A stretch of DNA of 13,479 bases from the NCBI GenBank assembly GCA_018056215.1, contig JAGPGB010000014.1, positions 1 to 13,479 of the forward strand, in the 5' to 3' direction. Position numbers and translations under genes: made by a program. This stretch comes from Bacteroidales bacterium. Its GTDB lineage: Bacteria; Bacteroidota; Bacteroidia; Bacteroidales; DTU049. Below, in pieces: positions 1 through 7,614 of this stretch. The notes under the pieces were generated by a model, which worked only from the letters and a program-made list of their open reading frames with translations, was not told the DNA's origin and did not search any database. Position 1 is the stretch's first letter. Each line of letters begins with the position of its first letter.

Positions 1-2
1 AA

Positions 3-575
3 ATGCCAACTACCACAATTGTAGATAGCACATATGAAATAGCAATAGTTTTAGGTGGTGGGATGGTTACTAGTACTCAAGATTCTAATATTATTTTCAA
101 ATATAATCCAGATAGGATAATGAAAGCCTTAAAATTATATAATGAAGGTAAAGTAAAAAAAATACTTATTAGCAGTGGCAGCGGGTCTATGATACATAGA
201 GATATTTTAGAAGCAGAGCTTTTGAAAACTGCACTCGTACAAGTAGGATATCCAGATTCTATTTTTATTGTGGAAGCTAAATCTAATAATACTTATGAAA
301 ATGCTTTTTACTCTAAAGAAATTTTAGATTCATTAAAGATTCCATATAATAAAACTATTTTAATAACCTCTTCATTACATATGAAAAGAGCTTACAAGTG
401 TTTTGAAAAGCAAGGGATGGATTGTTTACCATATCCTGTAGCTCCTGTTAATTCATATCAAGCTGTTTCGCCTTCTTTTTATTTCCTCCCAGATGCTTCA
501 GCACTTGAATTAACAAACAATCTATTACATGAAATATTTGGATTATTAGCATATAAAATAATGGGATATGCTTAA
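3..575 (+). CDS. DUF218 / YdcF-ElyC-SanA-like envelope protein, 5'-truncated by the window
   Basis: This is the C-terminal 190 residues of a DUF218-family protein. The family carries a Rossmann-like domain and is usually membrane-anchored; members such as ElyC and SanA are linked to envelope integrity, but the biochemical reaction is poorly defined. Visible hallmarks are the opening strand IAIVLGGG (about residues 13-20), the DR-x-x-x-A-x-x-LY-x-x-GK-x-KKILISSGSGS segment (37-62), an E-SNNTYENA motif (91-101, the counterpart of the family's S-x-N-T-x-E-N) and ILITSSLHMKRA (119-130). The reading frame is open to the first base. Relatives usually have one or two N-terminal membrane segments before this domain, and none is present here. 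The ATG at position 3 is therefore probably internal and the real start lies outside the window. The gene converges on manA with only 24 bp between the stop codons. The family call is confident; a specific role is not. Confidence 0.8.
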   Translation: MPTTTIVDSTYEIAIVLGGGMVTSTQDSNIIFKYNPDRIMKALKLYNEGKVKKILISSGSGSMIHRDILEAELLKTALVQVGYPDSIFIVEAKSNNTYENAFYSKEILDSLKIPYNKTILITSSLHMKRAYKCFEKQGMDCLPYPVAPVNSYQAVSPSFYFLPDASALELTNNLLHEIFGLLAYKIMGYA

Positions 576-599
576 TAAAAATAAATTGTATAAAGATTT

Positions 600-1583
600 T
601 TAGGGAATATAAATCTCCAATGCTACTATATCACTATAAGCACGTATTTGAATTTCTGTAAACGAAGCAGGTATCATACAGCAATCTCCAGCTATAAAAT
701 CAAGTTGGTGTCCATTTACAGATATTTCTCCATTACCATTCAAAAACAAATAAGCAAAAAAACTATCAAAAAGTTCTACATTTTTTATTATTTCTTTACC
801 AGCAGATAAAACTATTCTATTAGTTACGAAATCTTTTCCATTAAATAAATTCACAGTTTTGTCAGCTAAAAAAGGCTGATACAGAAGGTCCTCGAGTTGT
901 GCATCGTAGTCTATCACTTGCAGAGCTTTATCTAAATGCAATGGTCTAGGATTGTCTGAATCTTGTGGTCTATCCCAATCATAAATACGATAAGTAATAT
1001 CACTACTTTGCTGTATCTCAGCTAAAAATAATCCAGGTCCCAGAGCATGAACAGTGCCCGCAGGAGTATAAATATAGCTATGTGGCGACACATTAATATT
1101 TCGAAATAGTTCTCCTATTTTTTTATCATTTAAATATTTCCTTACAATATTAGGATCAGCTTTTCTAGACAATCCATGAATTATTTGTGCATTATTATCA
1201 GTTTTCAGAAAATACCACAATTCATTTTTACCAAACTCTTGATTTTCAATTTTTTTAGCCCAATAATCATTAGGATGCACTTGTATGCTTAACCATTCTG
1301 TTGTATCTAAAAGTTTAATTAATATAGGCAAATTAGTACCATATTTTTCGAAAACATGTTCTCCTACTAGCTCATCCATAAAAATTTCTATCATTTCTGC
1401 GACATTATTTCCAGCCCATTCACCATTAATTATTTCACTTTCTTTGCCAGCAATAGCACTTAGTAACCACGCTTCACCAATATTATCATCAGTGGTTTCA
1501 TGGTATAATTGTGCTAAATTTTTACCACCCCATACTTTAGGAAATAATTGAGGTTTAAACTTAAATGGATACAGAGTTTGCAT
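600..1583 (-). CDS. manA: Class I mannose-6-phosphate isomerase
   Basis: This cytoplasmic zinc enzyme interconverts mannose-6-phosphate and fructose-6-phosphate, feeding GDP-mannose for surface polysaccharide or allowing mannose use. The 327-residue length fits the short type I (cupin) form. Near the N-terminus is PKVWGG (15-20). The metal-binding set is visible as Q101 and H103 in SIQVHPND, E121 in GKNELWY, and H179 in TPAGTVHALGPG. The downstream Q-S-S-D-I-T-Y-R-I-YDWDR segment (191-205) carries the expected catalytic arginine, R199. The gene follows the TPR-protein gene with a 29-bp gap on the same strand, and no promoter element was seen in the gap, so the two are probably co-transcribed. 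No other polysaccharide-synthesis gene is present, so the physiological role (catabolic or biosynthetic) is not settled by context. Confidence 0.93.
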   Translation of the reverse strand: MQTLYPFKFKPQLFPKVWGGKNLAQLYHETTDDNIGEAWLLSAIAGKESEIINGEWAGNNVAEMIEIFMDELVGEHVFEKYGTNLPILIKLLDTTEWLSIQVHPNDYWAKKIENQEFGKNELWYFLKTDNNAQIIHGLSRKADPNIVRKYLNDKKIGELFRNINVSPHSYIYTPAGTVHALGPGLFLAEIQQSSDITYRIYDWDRPQDSDNPRPLHLDKALQVIDYDAQLEDLLYQPFLADKTVNLFNGKDFVTNRIVLSAGKEIIKNVELFDSFFAYLFLNGNGEISVNGHQLDFIAGDCCMIPASFTEIQIRAYSDIVALEIYIP

Positions 1584-1612
1584 AATTTCTATTAATATAT
1601 TTTTTTTTAAAA

Positions 1613-3430
1613 CTAACTATTATTTTTAAATTTATTTAATTGCAGTCTAGCCATATCTACGTAAATACTTACAGGAAAATCAGTAATTAATTGCAAAAGT
1701 AATTCTTTAGCTTTATCATAGTTTTTATAAACATCAGCATAAATCATTGCCAAATCGTATAGAGCATCGTCAGCTTTTACTTCATAATAATAATTGTCTA
1801 TGATTTTTGTTAATTCAGCGATAGCAAGATCATATTGAGATAATTTTTTATAAATTTGAGCTTTTTTGAGTAAAACATCATCAATAATAGGATGAGAACT
1901 ATATTTAATTAAAATAGTATCTAAATAATTTAATGCACTTATAAAATCTAAAATATGCTCCATATATTCAGCTTTTGCATAATATTGCAAAGGCACATAA
2001 GAACTATCAAAAGCGATATTTTCTTGAATAAATACTGATTTATTAATAGCATCATTAGCTACAAATTTAGTAGTGGAGCCTTTGAGTGCGTCAAATTGAG
2101 CTTTAGCGAATTGTATATCACCCATTAAATAGTAAATATATGCTTTATAATATTTAGCATAATAACCAGTAGTATCTTCTTTGAAATCTTTTTCTACTTG
2201 TCCACATAGCAAAATAGCATCCCATGGATTATCCATAGCCAAGTATATATCTGCCATAGCGAATTTCACTTGTGCCTGTATAGGTGTGACGGATACAATT
2301 TTTTTCAAAATTTCTTGCAAATTATTCAAAGCTTTATTGCAATCATGCAAATAAAAACAAAGAATCTTGCTATAATTAATCATAAACTCTGGCTGATATC
2401 GAAATTCTGGATATTCAGAAATAAATTTTTCTATCTCATTATTCAAATTATTAATCTCAAGAGCATCAATATTGGAATGTGATAATACATTTTTCATCTT
2501 TTCATTTAATAATAAAACTCTTGCTTTCAATGTATATGGAGAATTAGGAAATTGAGTGATTAATTTTTCAAAAGCACTTATTGCTAATTGATTTTTACCA
2601 ATATTTAATAAATCATTACCAAGCTCAAATAATATTTGTCCTTGTCCATTAGTTCTTTTTTCAAATGCTACAGCCTGATTAATGGCAGCCTCGAAATTTC
2701 CTGTTTGATTATAAAACCAAATTAATAATTCATTATATAATTGACTTTTAGGATTATTAGAAATGAAATCCAATAAAATATTTTTTAATATAGGGGTGAA
2801 TTCATCCGATCTATCCACTTGCATTACTGAAGTGAAGACCTTAATAAGCCAATCTTTTTCGCCAGAGAAATCTTTTATCAAATTAGTTATTAGCAAAGTT
2901 GCATTTTTATAATCTTTGGCTATTACATATTTAATTGCAAGATTTTCATTTATTTGTTTAGACAAAGGTAATGCTTTGGCACCAGCTTCTAATATCTTAA
3001 TAGACCAATCTATCTTATTTTTAAATTCACAAGCTTGAGCCAAATCTAAATAAGCAACTTCATTATTAGCGGCTATATTTAATATATCTTCCCAAGTTTT
3101 TTGAAATTTTTTATTATCATTTTGTAATTCATAAACCTCTAATAAATCTATGTAGTATCGAGCACTTGGATTATTTTTTAACTGTGTAGAAATTAACTTT
3201 TCAGCTTCTTTAAATTTATTAATTTTAATTAAAGAATTCAAAAAATTATCATAAATATAAGTATTAGCATTTCTATAATAAAGCTTTTCATATATAGATG
3301 CAGCATTTTGGTAATCACCACGTTGATAAAACTCTAATGCTAATGCTTCATCATTTGTAGGATTCTGAGATAGCACTAATGAAGCATTAAAAATTAATGA
3401 CACAATACACAGCAAAAATCTAAATTTCAT
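1613..3430 (-). CDS. Secreted or periplasmic tetratricopeptide-repeat protein
   Basis: This is a protein of about 605 residues made almost entirely of helical TPR-like repeats. It starts with a Sec signal peptide: a short basic start, a hydrophobic core (LLCIVSLIFNASLVL) and an SQ cleavage region near residue 21. Repeat-like units include one around residues 25-60 (ALEFYQRGDYQNAASIYEKL) and a strong C-terminal array (about 490-600) with YDLAIAELTKII and YDKAKELLLQLI, resembling the outer-membrane TPR arrangement of BamD-type proteins. The frame can be opened two codons upstream at a TTG (3436), but the ATG at 3430 places the signal peptide normally and sits 18 nt after a TAACTTTG element, so I chose it. 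It leads a probable two-gene unit with manA. Such proteins usually act as protein-protein scaffolds in the envelope; the partner cannot be inferred here. Confidence 0.85.
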   Translation of the reverse strand: MKFRFLLCIVSLIFNASLVLSQNPTNDEALALEFYQRGDYQNAASIYEKLYYRNANTYIYDNFLNSLIKINKFKEAEKLISTQLKNNPSARYYIDLLEVYELQNDNKKFQKTWEDILNIAANNEVAYLDLAQACEFKNKIDWSIKILEAGAKALPLSKQINENLAIKYVIAKDYKNATLLITNLIKDFSGEKDWLIKVFTSVMQVDRSDEFTPILKNILLDFISNNPKSQLYNELLIWFYNQTGNFEAAINQAVAFEKRTNGQGQILFELGNDLLNIGKNQLAISAFEKLITQFPNSPYTLKARVLLLNEKMKNVLSHSNIDALEINNLNNEIEKFISEYPEFRYQPEFMINYSKILCFYLHDCNKALNNLQEILKKIVSVTPIQAQVKFAMADIYLAMDNPWDAILLCGQVEKDFKEDTTGYYAKYYKAYIYYLMGDIQFAKAQFDALKGSTTKFVANDAINKSVFIQENIAFDSSYVPLQYYAKAEYMEHILDFISALNYLDTILIKYSSHPIIDDVLLKKAQIYKKLSQYDLAIAELTKIIDNYYYEVKADDALYDLAMIYADVYKNYDKAKELLLQLITDFPVSIYVDMARLQLNKFKNNS

Positions 3431-3448
3431 TCGCAATGATTATTTATA

Positions 3449-3456
3449 CAAAGTTA
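3449..3456 (-). promoter_or_regulatory. Putative -7 promoter element for the TPR protein-manA unit
   Basis: TAACTTTG on the minus strand matches the Bacteroidota -7 consensus TAnnTTTG. It ends 18 nt before the ATG at 3430. No TTTG -33 element is seen at the expected distance. Confidence 0.5.
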
Positions 3457-3530
3457 AAAAAAAATAATAATTAAGAGGATCATAAAGCTTTTAAAAAATT
3501 AATAAGCAAACAAATAGGATAAAAAAATTT

Positions 3531-4802
3531 TTACTTAATAAAATCTATACCCATATATGGGACGAGCACTTCAGGGATCCTAATGCCATCAATAGTTTGG
3601 TTATTTTCTAATAAAGCAGCAACTATTCTTGGCAGAGCTAAAGCACTACCATTAAGGGTATGAGCCAAAATAGTTTTACCATTATTAGTTTTAATTCTCA
3701 ATTTTAATCTATTAGCTTGGAAGTTTTCAAAATTAGATACAGAACTAACTTCAAGCCATCTTTGCTGACCAGCAGAGAATACTTCGAAATCATAGGTAAG
3801 AGCAGAAGTGAAGCTGATATCACCACCACATAATTTTACTATCCTATAAGGTAGTCCCAGAGCTTGTACTAAAGACTCCACATAAGCAACCATTTCATCT
3901 AAAACATCATATGAGTTATCTGGATGAGCTATTTGTACAATCTCTACCTTGTCAAACTGATGTAATCTATTAAGTCCTCTCACATCTTTGCCATAAGAAC
4001 CAGCTTCGCGACGAAAACAAGCAGAATAAGCTACATTTTTGATAGGTAAATTATCCTCAGCAATGATAGTATCGCGATAAATATTCGTAACAGGTACCTC
4101 AGCAGTAGGTATCAAGTATAGTTGGTCTAAATCTACATAATACATTTGGCTGTCTTTATCAGGTAATTGTCCCGTAGCAAAAGCAGAATCTTGATTTACT
4201 AAAAGTGGTGGTTCTATTTCTGTATACCCATTCTCCCAAGCTTTATCTAAGAAAAATTGAATTAAAGCTCGCTGTAGCTTAGCACCCCATTTTTTATATA
4301 TTGGAAAACCTGCTCCAGTAATTTTGGAACCCAAAGAAAAATCAATAAAATCGTACTTTTCGGCTAATTCCCAATGTGGCAGAGCAGTGAAATCAAACGT
4401 TGGGATGACACCACCATTTTTTACTATTACATTGTCATCTGCTGTCTTACCCTCTGGTACAGACTCGTGAGGAATGTTTGGAAGTAGTACTAAAATATTA
4501 TTTATTTTAGATTCAATTTCTTTTAAAATAACTTCTTTTTCTTGTATTTCTATCTTAATACTTGCTGTTTCATCTTTTATTTTATTAGCTTCATCGAAAT
4601 TTTTGTTTTTTATGAAAATTCCAATTTGACGAGAGAGTTCATTCATTTTATTTTGTAAATCATCACGTGAGGTTTGTAATGACCTCCTTTGATTATCTAG
4701 CGTTATAATTTCATCGACTAAATCTACATTAGGAAAATGTTTTTTTGCAAGTCCATTTTTCACCCTTTCAGTCTCTGTTCTAATAGTATTCAATGGTATC
4801 AT
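3531..4802 (-). CDS. serS: Seryl-tRNA synthetase
   Basis: This class II aminoacyl-tRNA synthetase charges tRNA-Ser, and tRNA-Sec where present, with serine in the cytoplasm. Its 423 residues are the usual bacterial length. The N-terminal region (about 30-105) is a charged, leucine/isoleucine-rich helical stretch typical of the long antiparallel coiled coil that contacts the tRNA variable arm. The catalytic core shows TAEVP (233-237, serine-binding loop), motif 2 as ACFRREAGSYG (261-271) with GLNRLHQFDKVE following, and motif 3 as NGSALALPR (384-392). All key positions look intact. The gene stands alone between two intergenic gaps (100 bp to the TPR gene, 156 bp from lpxH) and has its own promoter element, so it is probably monocistronic or a unit head. 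Identification is essentially certain. Confidence 0.97.
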   Translation of the reverse strand: MIPLNTIRTETERVKNGLAKKHFPNVDLVDEIITLDNQRRSLQTSRDDLQNKMNELSRQIGIFIKNKNFDEANKIKDETASIKIEIQEKEVILKEIESKINNILVLLPNIPHESVPEGKTADDNVIVKNGGVIPTFDFTALPHWELAEKYDFIDFSLGSKITGAGFPIYKKWGAKLQRALIQFFLDKAWENGYTEIEPPLLVNQDSAFATGQLPDKDSQMYYVDLDQLYLIPTAEVPVTNIYRDTIIAEDNLPIKNVAYSACFRREAGSYGKDVRGLNRLHQFDKVEIVQIAHPDNSYDVLDEMVAYVESLVQALGLPYRIVKLCGGDISFTSALTYDFEVFSAGQQRWLEVSSVSNFENFQANRLKLRIKTNNGKTILAHTLNGSALALPRIVAALLENNQTIDGIRIPEVLVPYMGIDFIK

Positions 4803-4821
4803 AATATGAATTATTTTATTG

Positions 4822-4829
4822 CAAAATTA
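4822..4829 (-). promoter_or_regulatory. Putative -7 promoter element for serS
   Basis: TAATTTTG on the minus strand fits TAnnTTTG and ends 19 nt before the serS ATG. No convincing -33 TTTG is visible at the expected distance. Confidence 0.5.
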
Positions 4830-4958
4830 ATTGATAATTTTTAAAATAAATGTTAAAAATGAACAAAAAATATTTAAAAAGATAAGTCCTAAACTATTTT
4901 AGAGAAACATTTTCAATACTTTTACGCTTTCACAAATATTTTTATAATTTTTGTCAAT

Positions 4959-5738
4959 TTATTTGAAATCTTTTAAAAAAGCATCTTTACCATCAAATAC
5001 TGCATATGTGGGTTCTGTAAGCCACGTGCCAAGATTAATATATTTAATATCATTAATCATCACATTCATTTTTAAATGTCTATGTCCCATTATAGCAATG
5101 TCTGGTTTATTATTTTGATCTAAATTTGCTAAAAATCTAATAATAAATTCTTTATCATCACCTTTATATTCTTCAATATATTTCTCATAATTTCCTCTAC
5201 TAGTAGAAGATAAGCTATGTGCTATTTTAAAAGCAAAATATGGATGTAGGGTAGAAAATAAAATTTGAGCAAATCTATTTTTAAAAACAGATTTCATAAT
5301 TTTATAACCATAATCATCAGGACCAATGCCATCTCCATGTCCTACAAGTAATCTTATATTATTTATTTGAAATCCTGCTATTTCTCTATAAATCTTAAAA
5401 CCAATTTCATTTTCTAGATAACCATATGTCCACAAATCATGATTTCCAACAAAAAAATGTATTTCTATTCCAGCATCAGCCATTTTGGCTAATTGACCAA
5501 ATAATCTAACATATGATTTGGGAACGACATATTTATATTCATACCAAAAATCAAATAAATCACCTAAAATAAATATAGCTTGAGCATGAGGTTCTATTTG
5601 CTCTAACCATTTAACAAGTAATTTTTCTCTTTTTTTGCTTTCTACTTCGTTAGGTACACCTAAGTGAATATCAGAAATAAAATATAAATTTTTGTTATCA
5701 TTTAAAAAATAGGGAATATAAAGAATGTCTTTTTTCAT
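4959..5738 (-). CDS. lpxH: UDP-2,3-diacylglucosamine diphosphatase (LpxH type)
   Basis: This is a calcineurin-like metallophosphoesterase, most likely the lipid A pathway enzyme that hydrolyses UDP-2,3-diacylglucosamine to lipid X and UMP at the cytoplasmic face of the inner membrane. Metal-site motifs appear in order: FISDIHLG (D23, H25), GDLFDFW (D60), GNHD (N99, H100, D101), GHGDG (H134, D136) and GHRH (H219, H221). The GDLFDFWYEYK segment and the GHGDGIGPDDYGYK segment are the LpxH-like signatures, rather than those of a generic phosphoesterase. The 259 residues are slightly longer than the E. coli enzyme, as is common in Bacteroidota. Its start overlaps the stop of the upstream lipoprotein gene by 4 bp (ATGA), implying translational coupling. 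A related 2',3'-phosphodiesterase function cannot be fully excluded from sequence alone. Confidence 0.88.
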   Translation of the reverse strand: MKKDILYIPYFLNDNKNLYFISDIHLGVPNEVESKKREKLLVKWLEQIEPHAQAIFILGDLFDFWYEYKYVVPKSYVRLFGQLAKMADAGIEIHFFVGNHDLWTYGYLENEIGFKIYREIAGFQINNIRLLVGHGDGIGPDDYGYKIMKSVFKNRFAQILFSTLHPYFAFKIAHSLSSTSRGNYEKYIEEYKGDDKEFIIRFLANLDQNNKPDIAIMGHRHLKMNVMINDIKYINLGTWLTEPTYAVFDGKDAFLKDFK

Positions 5739-6913
5739 TTAGATAAATTGAGAGATGATACATCAATGCTATCAATATGATGAGCTTTGTCTCGTATTAT
5801 TCCACTGTCGTCTATCAAGTAATACATTGGCAAAATATCCACGGCATATAGTTGAGCTACGGGGCTATGTAGACTACTAAGGTCATAGCATACTGTCCAA
5901 TTAATTTTTTCTCCTTCAATAGCTCTTTTCATCGTCTCTGTATCATAATCTAAAAAAATAGTTACTATTTTTACATTTTTTCTTGTTAATTGGGGTAAAA
6001 TATTTTTTAATTTTTGTATATCTTTTACACTTGATAGTGAAGCTCCTGCAAAGAAATGTAATAATACAGGCTGACCAATATTTAAAGATAAAACAAAGTC
6101 TGAATCTGATTGCCAAAGAGGTAATGCAAAATCTGGTGCAGGTTTACCTATAGCTAATCTACTTAATATGCTATCTCGCTCAGCTATTTGAGCTTTTACT
6201 TTATTTATTCTCATCTTCAGATTAATGATATGCTCATTATTAGAATATTTTTTTTCTAAATTTTCTAATACCCATTGATAAAATTCTAAATCTTTGACTT
6301 CATCAAACAATGGTTGATTTACAAAATACTGATAAATTATGAACACATTAGCAAAATTCTCTGGATTTTTATTTATTAGAGATAATGCAGAATCTCTCTG
6401 TGCTTTAAAAATCGATAAAGCCTCATTATCTAAAGAATCTTTTAACTCTAAACTATTATCATCATATTTATGATTTTCCCAAAATATAGTAAGATGGTCC
6501 AGTTTATTCATATTTTCTCGAGTAAAAGCTCTATATTTGTGAATCGTCTCACTAGATGGTGAGCCCAAAATAGAGTATGTAGCATCTAATTGAGCATAAT
6601 TACCACTAATATAAATATTTTCTTTAGGATGAGTTGCTAAGATTATAAAATTTGTATCATTAGTATAAACTTTGATAAATTGTGGTTGCGAAATAGGTAA
6701 TCTGACTTTGAAACTACCTTCTTCATTTAGGGTACAGCTATCCAAAGGTTCTAACTCTTTAGGATGTATAATAGAAAAATACAATGGTTTGCCATCACCA
6801 CCGATAAATCTTCCAGATACATCTACTTGCCCATCAGGGACTTGTCTTTTGCAACCAAAAAATAATGGAATAAAAATTAGTATAGATAATAAAATTATTT
6901 TAATTTTTTTCAT
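5735..6913 (-). CDS. Thioredoxin-fold lipoprotein with the CXXC site replaced
   Basis: This 392-residue envelope lipoprotein has a type II signal peptide (IFIPLFFG followed by the lipidated C21) and an N-terminal beta-rich domain (about 28-120) of the DUF4369 kind found before Bacteroidota thioredoxin-like proteins (VSGRFIGGDGKPLYF, then an LDSCTLNEEGSFKV-like strand pair). A helical linker spans about 125-250, and a C-terminal AhpC/TSA-thioredoxin-like domain spans about 255-390. That domain shows IGKPAPDFALP (255-265), PVLLHFFAG (282-290) and the cis-proline region DILPMYYLID (359-368). Where TlpA/ResA proteins have W-C-x-x-C, the sequence reads A-S-L-S-S (291-295), so both active cysteines are serine. 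It is therefore unlikely to act as a disulfide oxidoreductase and may have a binding or structural role. It lies between cdd (15-bp gap) and lpxH (4-bp overlap) in one transcription unit. Confidence 0.82.
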   Translation of the reverse strand: MKKIKIILLSILIFIPLFFGCKRQVPDGQVDVSGRFIGGDGKPLYFSIIHPKELEPLDSCTLNEEGSFKVRLPISQPQFIKVYTNDTNFIILATHPKENIYISGNYAQLDATYSILGSPSSETIHKYRAFTRENMNKLDHLTIFWENHKYDDNSLELKDSLDNEALSIFKAQRDSALSLINKNPENFANVFIIYQYFVNQPLFDEVKDLEFYQWVLENLEKKYSNNEHIINLKMRINKVKAQIAERDSILSRLAIGKPAPDFALPLWQSDSDFVLSLNIGQPVLLHFFAGASLSSVKDIQKLKNILPQLTRKNVKIVTIFLDYDTETMKRAIEGEKINWTVCYDLSSLHSPVAQLYAVDILPMYYLIDDSGIIRDKAHHIDSIDVSSLNLSK

Positions 6914-6928
6914 GATAATTGTTTATGT

Positions 6929-7402
6929 TTATAATTCAAATTGAAAAGGTAATAATAAATTAACAGAAGGTAAAATAATACCTTTCATTAAAGGACTAAG
7001 TAAAATAACACGTAGGGACTTATTTTGAGCAGTCTGAATTTCTGCCATCACTTGTCTACAAGCTCCACATGGAGTTATTATTTCTTTATATGTTTTTTCA
7101 ATGTTATTAGCATAGATAGCTATCGTTTCAATGGCTTCATCTGGATAAGCACTATGAGCATAAAATAAAGTAACTCGCTCTGCACACAACCCTGATGGAT
7201 ATGCTATATTTTCCTGATTATTCCCTTGTATTATCATATTATTTGATAATCTTACTGCAGCTCCTACATGAAAATTACTGTATGGTGCATATGCACGATT
7301 AGAAGCCTCTATAGCATTATTTACCAATTCTTGATCCTTCTCATCTAGCTCTTCTAAATTATCAAAAATTAAATATTCCAATCCTAAATATTCTTTTTTC
7401 AT
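6929..7402 (-). CDS. cdd: Cytidine deaminase
   Basis: This zinc-dependent enzyme of pyrimidine salvage deaminates cytidine and deoxycytidine to uridine and deoxyuridine. The 157 residues fit the short homotetrameric form. The nucleoside-binding region YAPYSNFHVGAAV (38-50) precedes the zinc site, made of C73-A-E75 (the catalytic glutamate) and P-C112-G-A-C115-RQVM. The three-cysteine ligand set is the one expected for tetrameric enzymes. About 25 residues of acidic extension (LEELDEKDQELV) precede the core. It is the first gene of a minus-strand unit followed by the thioredoxin-fold lipoprotein and lpxH. The three functions are not obviously linked, so the operon may reflect shared expression rather than a pathway. 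A TAAATTTG element lies 22 nt before its ATG. Confidence 0.95.
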   Translation of the reverse strand: MKKEYLGLEYLIFDNLEELDEKDQELVNNAIEASNRAYAPYSNFHVGAAVRLSNNMIIQGNNQENIAYPSGLCAERVTLFYAHSAYPDEAIETIAIYANNIEKTYKEIITPCGACRQVMAEIQTAQNKSLRVILLSPLMKGIILPSVNLLLPFQFEL

Positions 7403-7424
7403 TTTTTAAACTAATTATAGTGTA

Positions 7425-7432
7425 CAAATTTA
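7425..7432 (-). promoter_or_regulatory. Putative -7 promoter element for the cdd-lipoprotein-lpxH operon
   Basis: TAAATTTG on the minus strand fits TAnnTTTG and ends 22 nt before the cdd ATG. No clear -33 TTTG is seen. Confidence 0.5.
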
Positions 7433-7579
7433 CGATAAATTTTTAATTTTATTACTTTATAAAAAATCGTTAATAAATTTTAGACAATTTATGTAATAAA
7501 ATCTATATAAATTCATAAATCACTATTTAAGTTTGCAGAAATAGCAAATAAAAATTCTTTTTAAGAAAAAATTTTTATA

Positions 7580-7587
7580 TAAATTTG
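7580..7587 (+). promoter_or_regulatory. Putative -7 promoter element for the C10 peptidase
   Basis: TAAATTTG fits TAnnTTTG and ends 27 nt before the ATG at 7615. The nearest upstream TTTG (7532-7535) is too far away to be a normal -33 partner. Confidence 0.45.
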
Positions 7588-7614
7588 CACTACACATTTT
7601 AAATAATAAAAAAT

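Larger units (their letters stand above)
7403..7614. other. Divergent intergenic region between cdd and the C10 peptidase gene
   Basis: This 212-bp, very AT-rich gap separates two divergently transcribed genes and carries one -7-like element for each side (7425-7432 minus, 7580-7587 plus). I see no ORF, tRNA-like fold, riboswitch signature or convincing operator repeat in it. Confidence 0.6.

Noticed and set aside
1285..1551. An 88-codon open frame on the plus strand inside manA
   Set aside because: It is antisense to a clear enzyme gene, has low-complexity Ser/Ile-rich composition and no promoter or family resemblance. The same applies to the short frames at 2270-2482, 6672-6944, 9735-9923 and 11624-11839.
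3431..3436. TTG start two codons upstream of the TPR gene ATG
   Set aside because: The ATG at 3430 gives a normal signal peptide, and TTG starts need stronger support than is present.
4860..4958. Possible terminator after lpxH
   Set aside because: Only a five-pair stem (CTAAA/TTTAG) and loose ACAAA/TTTGT pairing are visible, without a proper T-tract in the right place.
7403..7614. Possible riboswitch or small RNA in the longest intergenic gap
   Set aside because: No conserved riboswitch core, strong hairpin series or terminator was seen. The composition is simply AT-rich.
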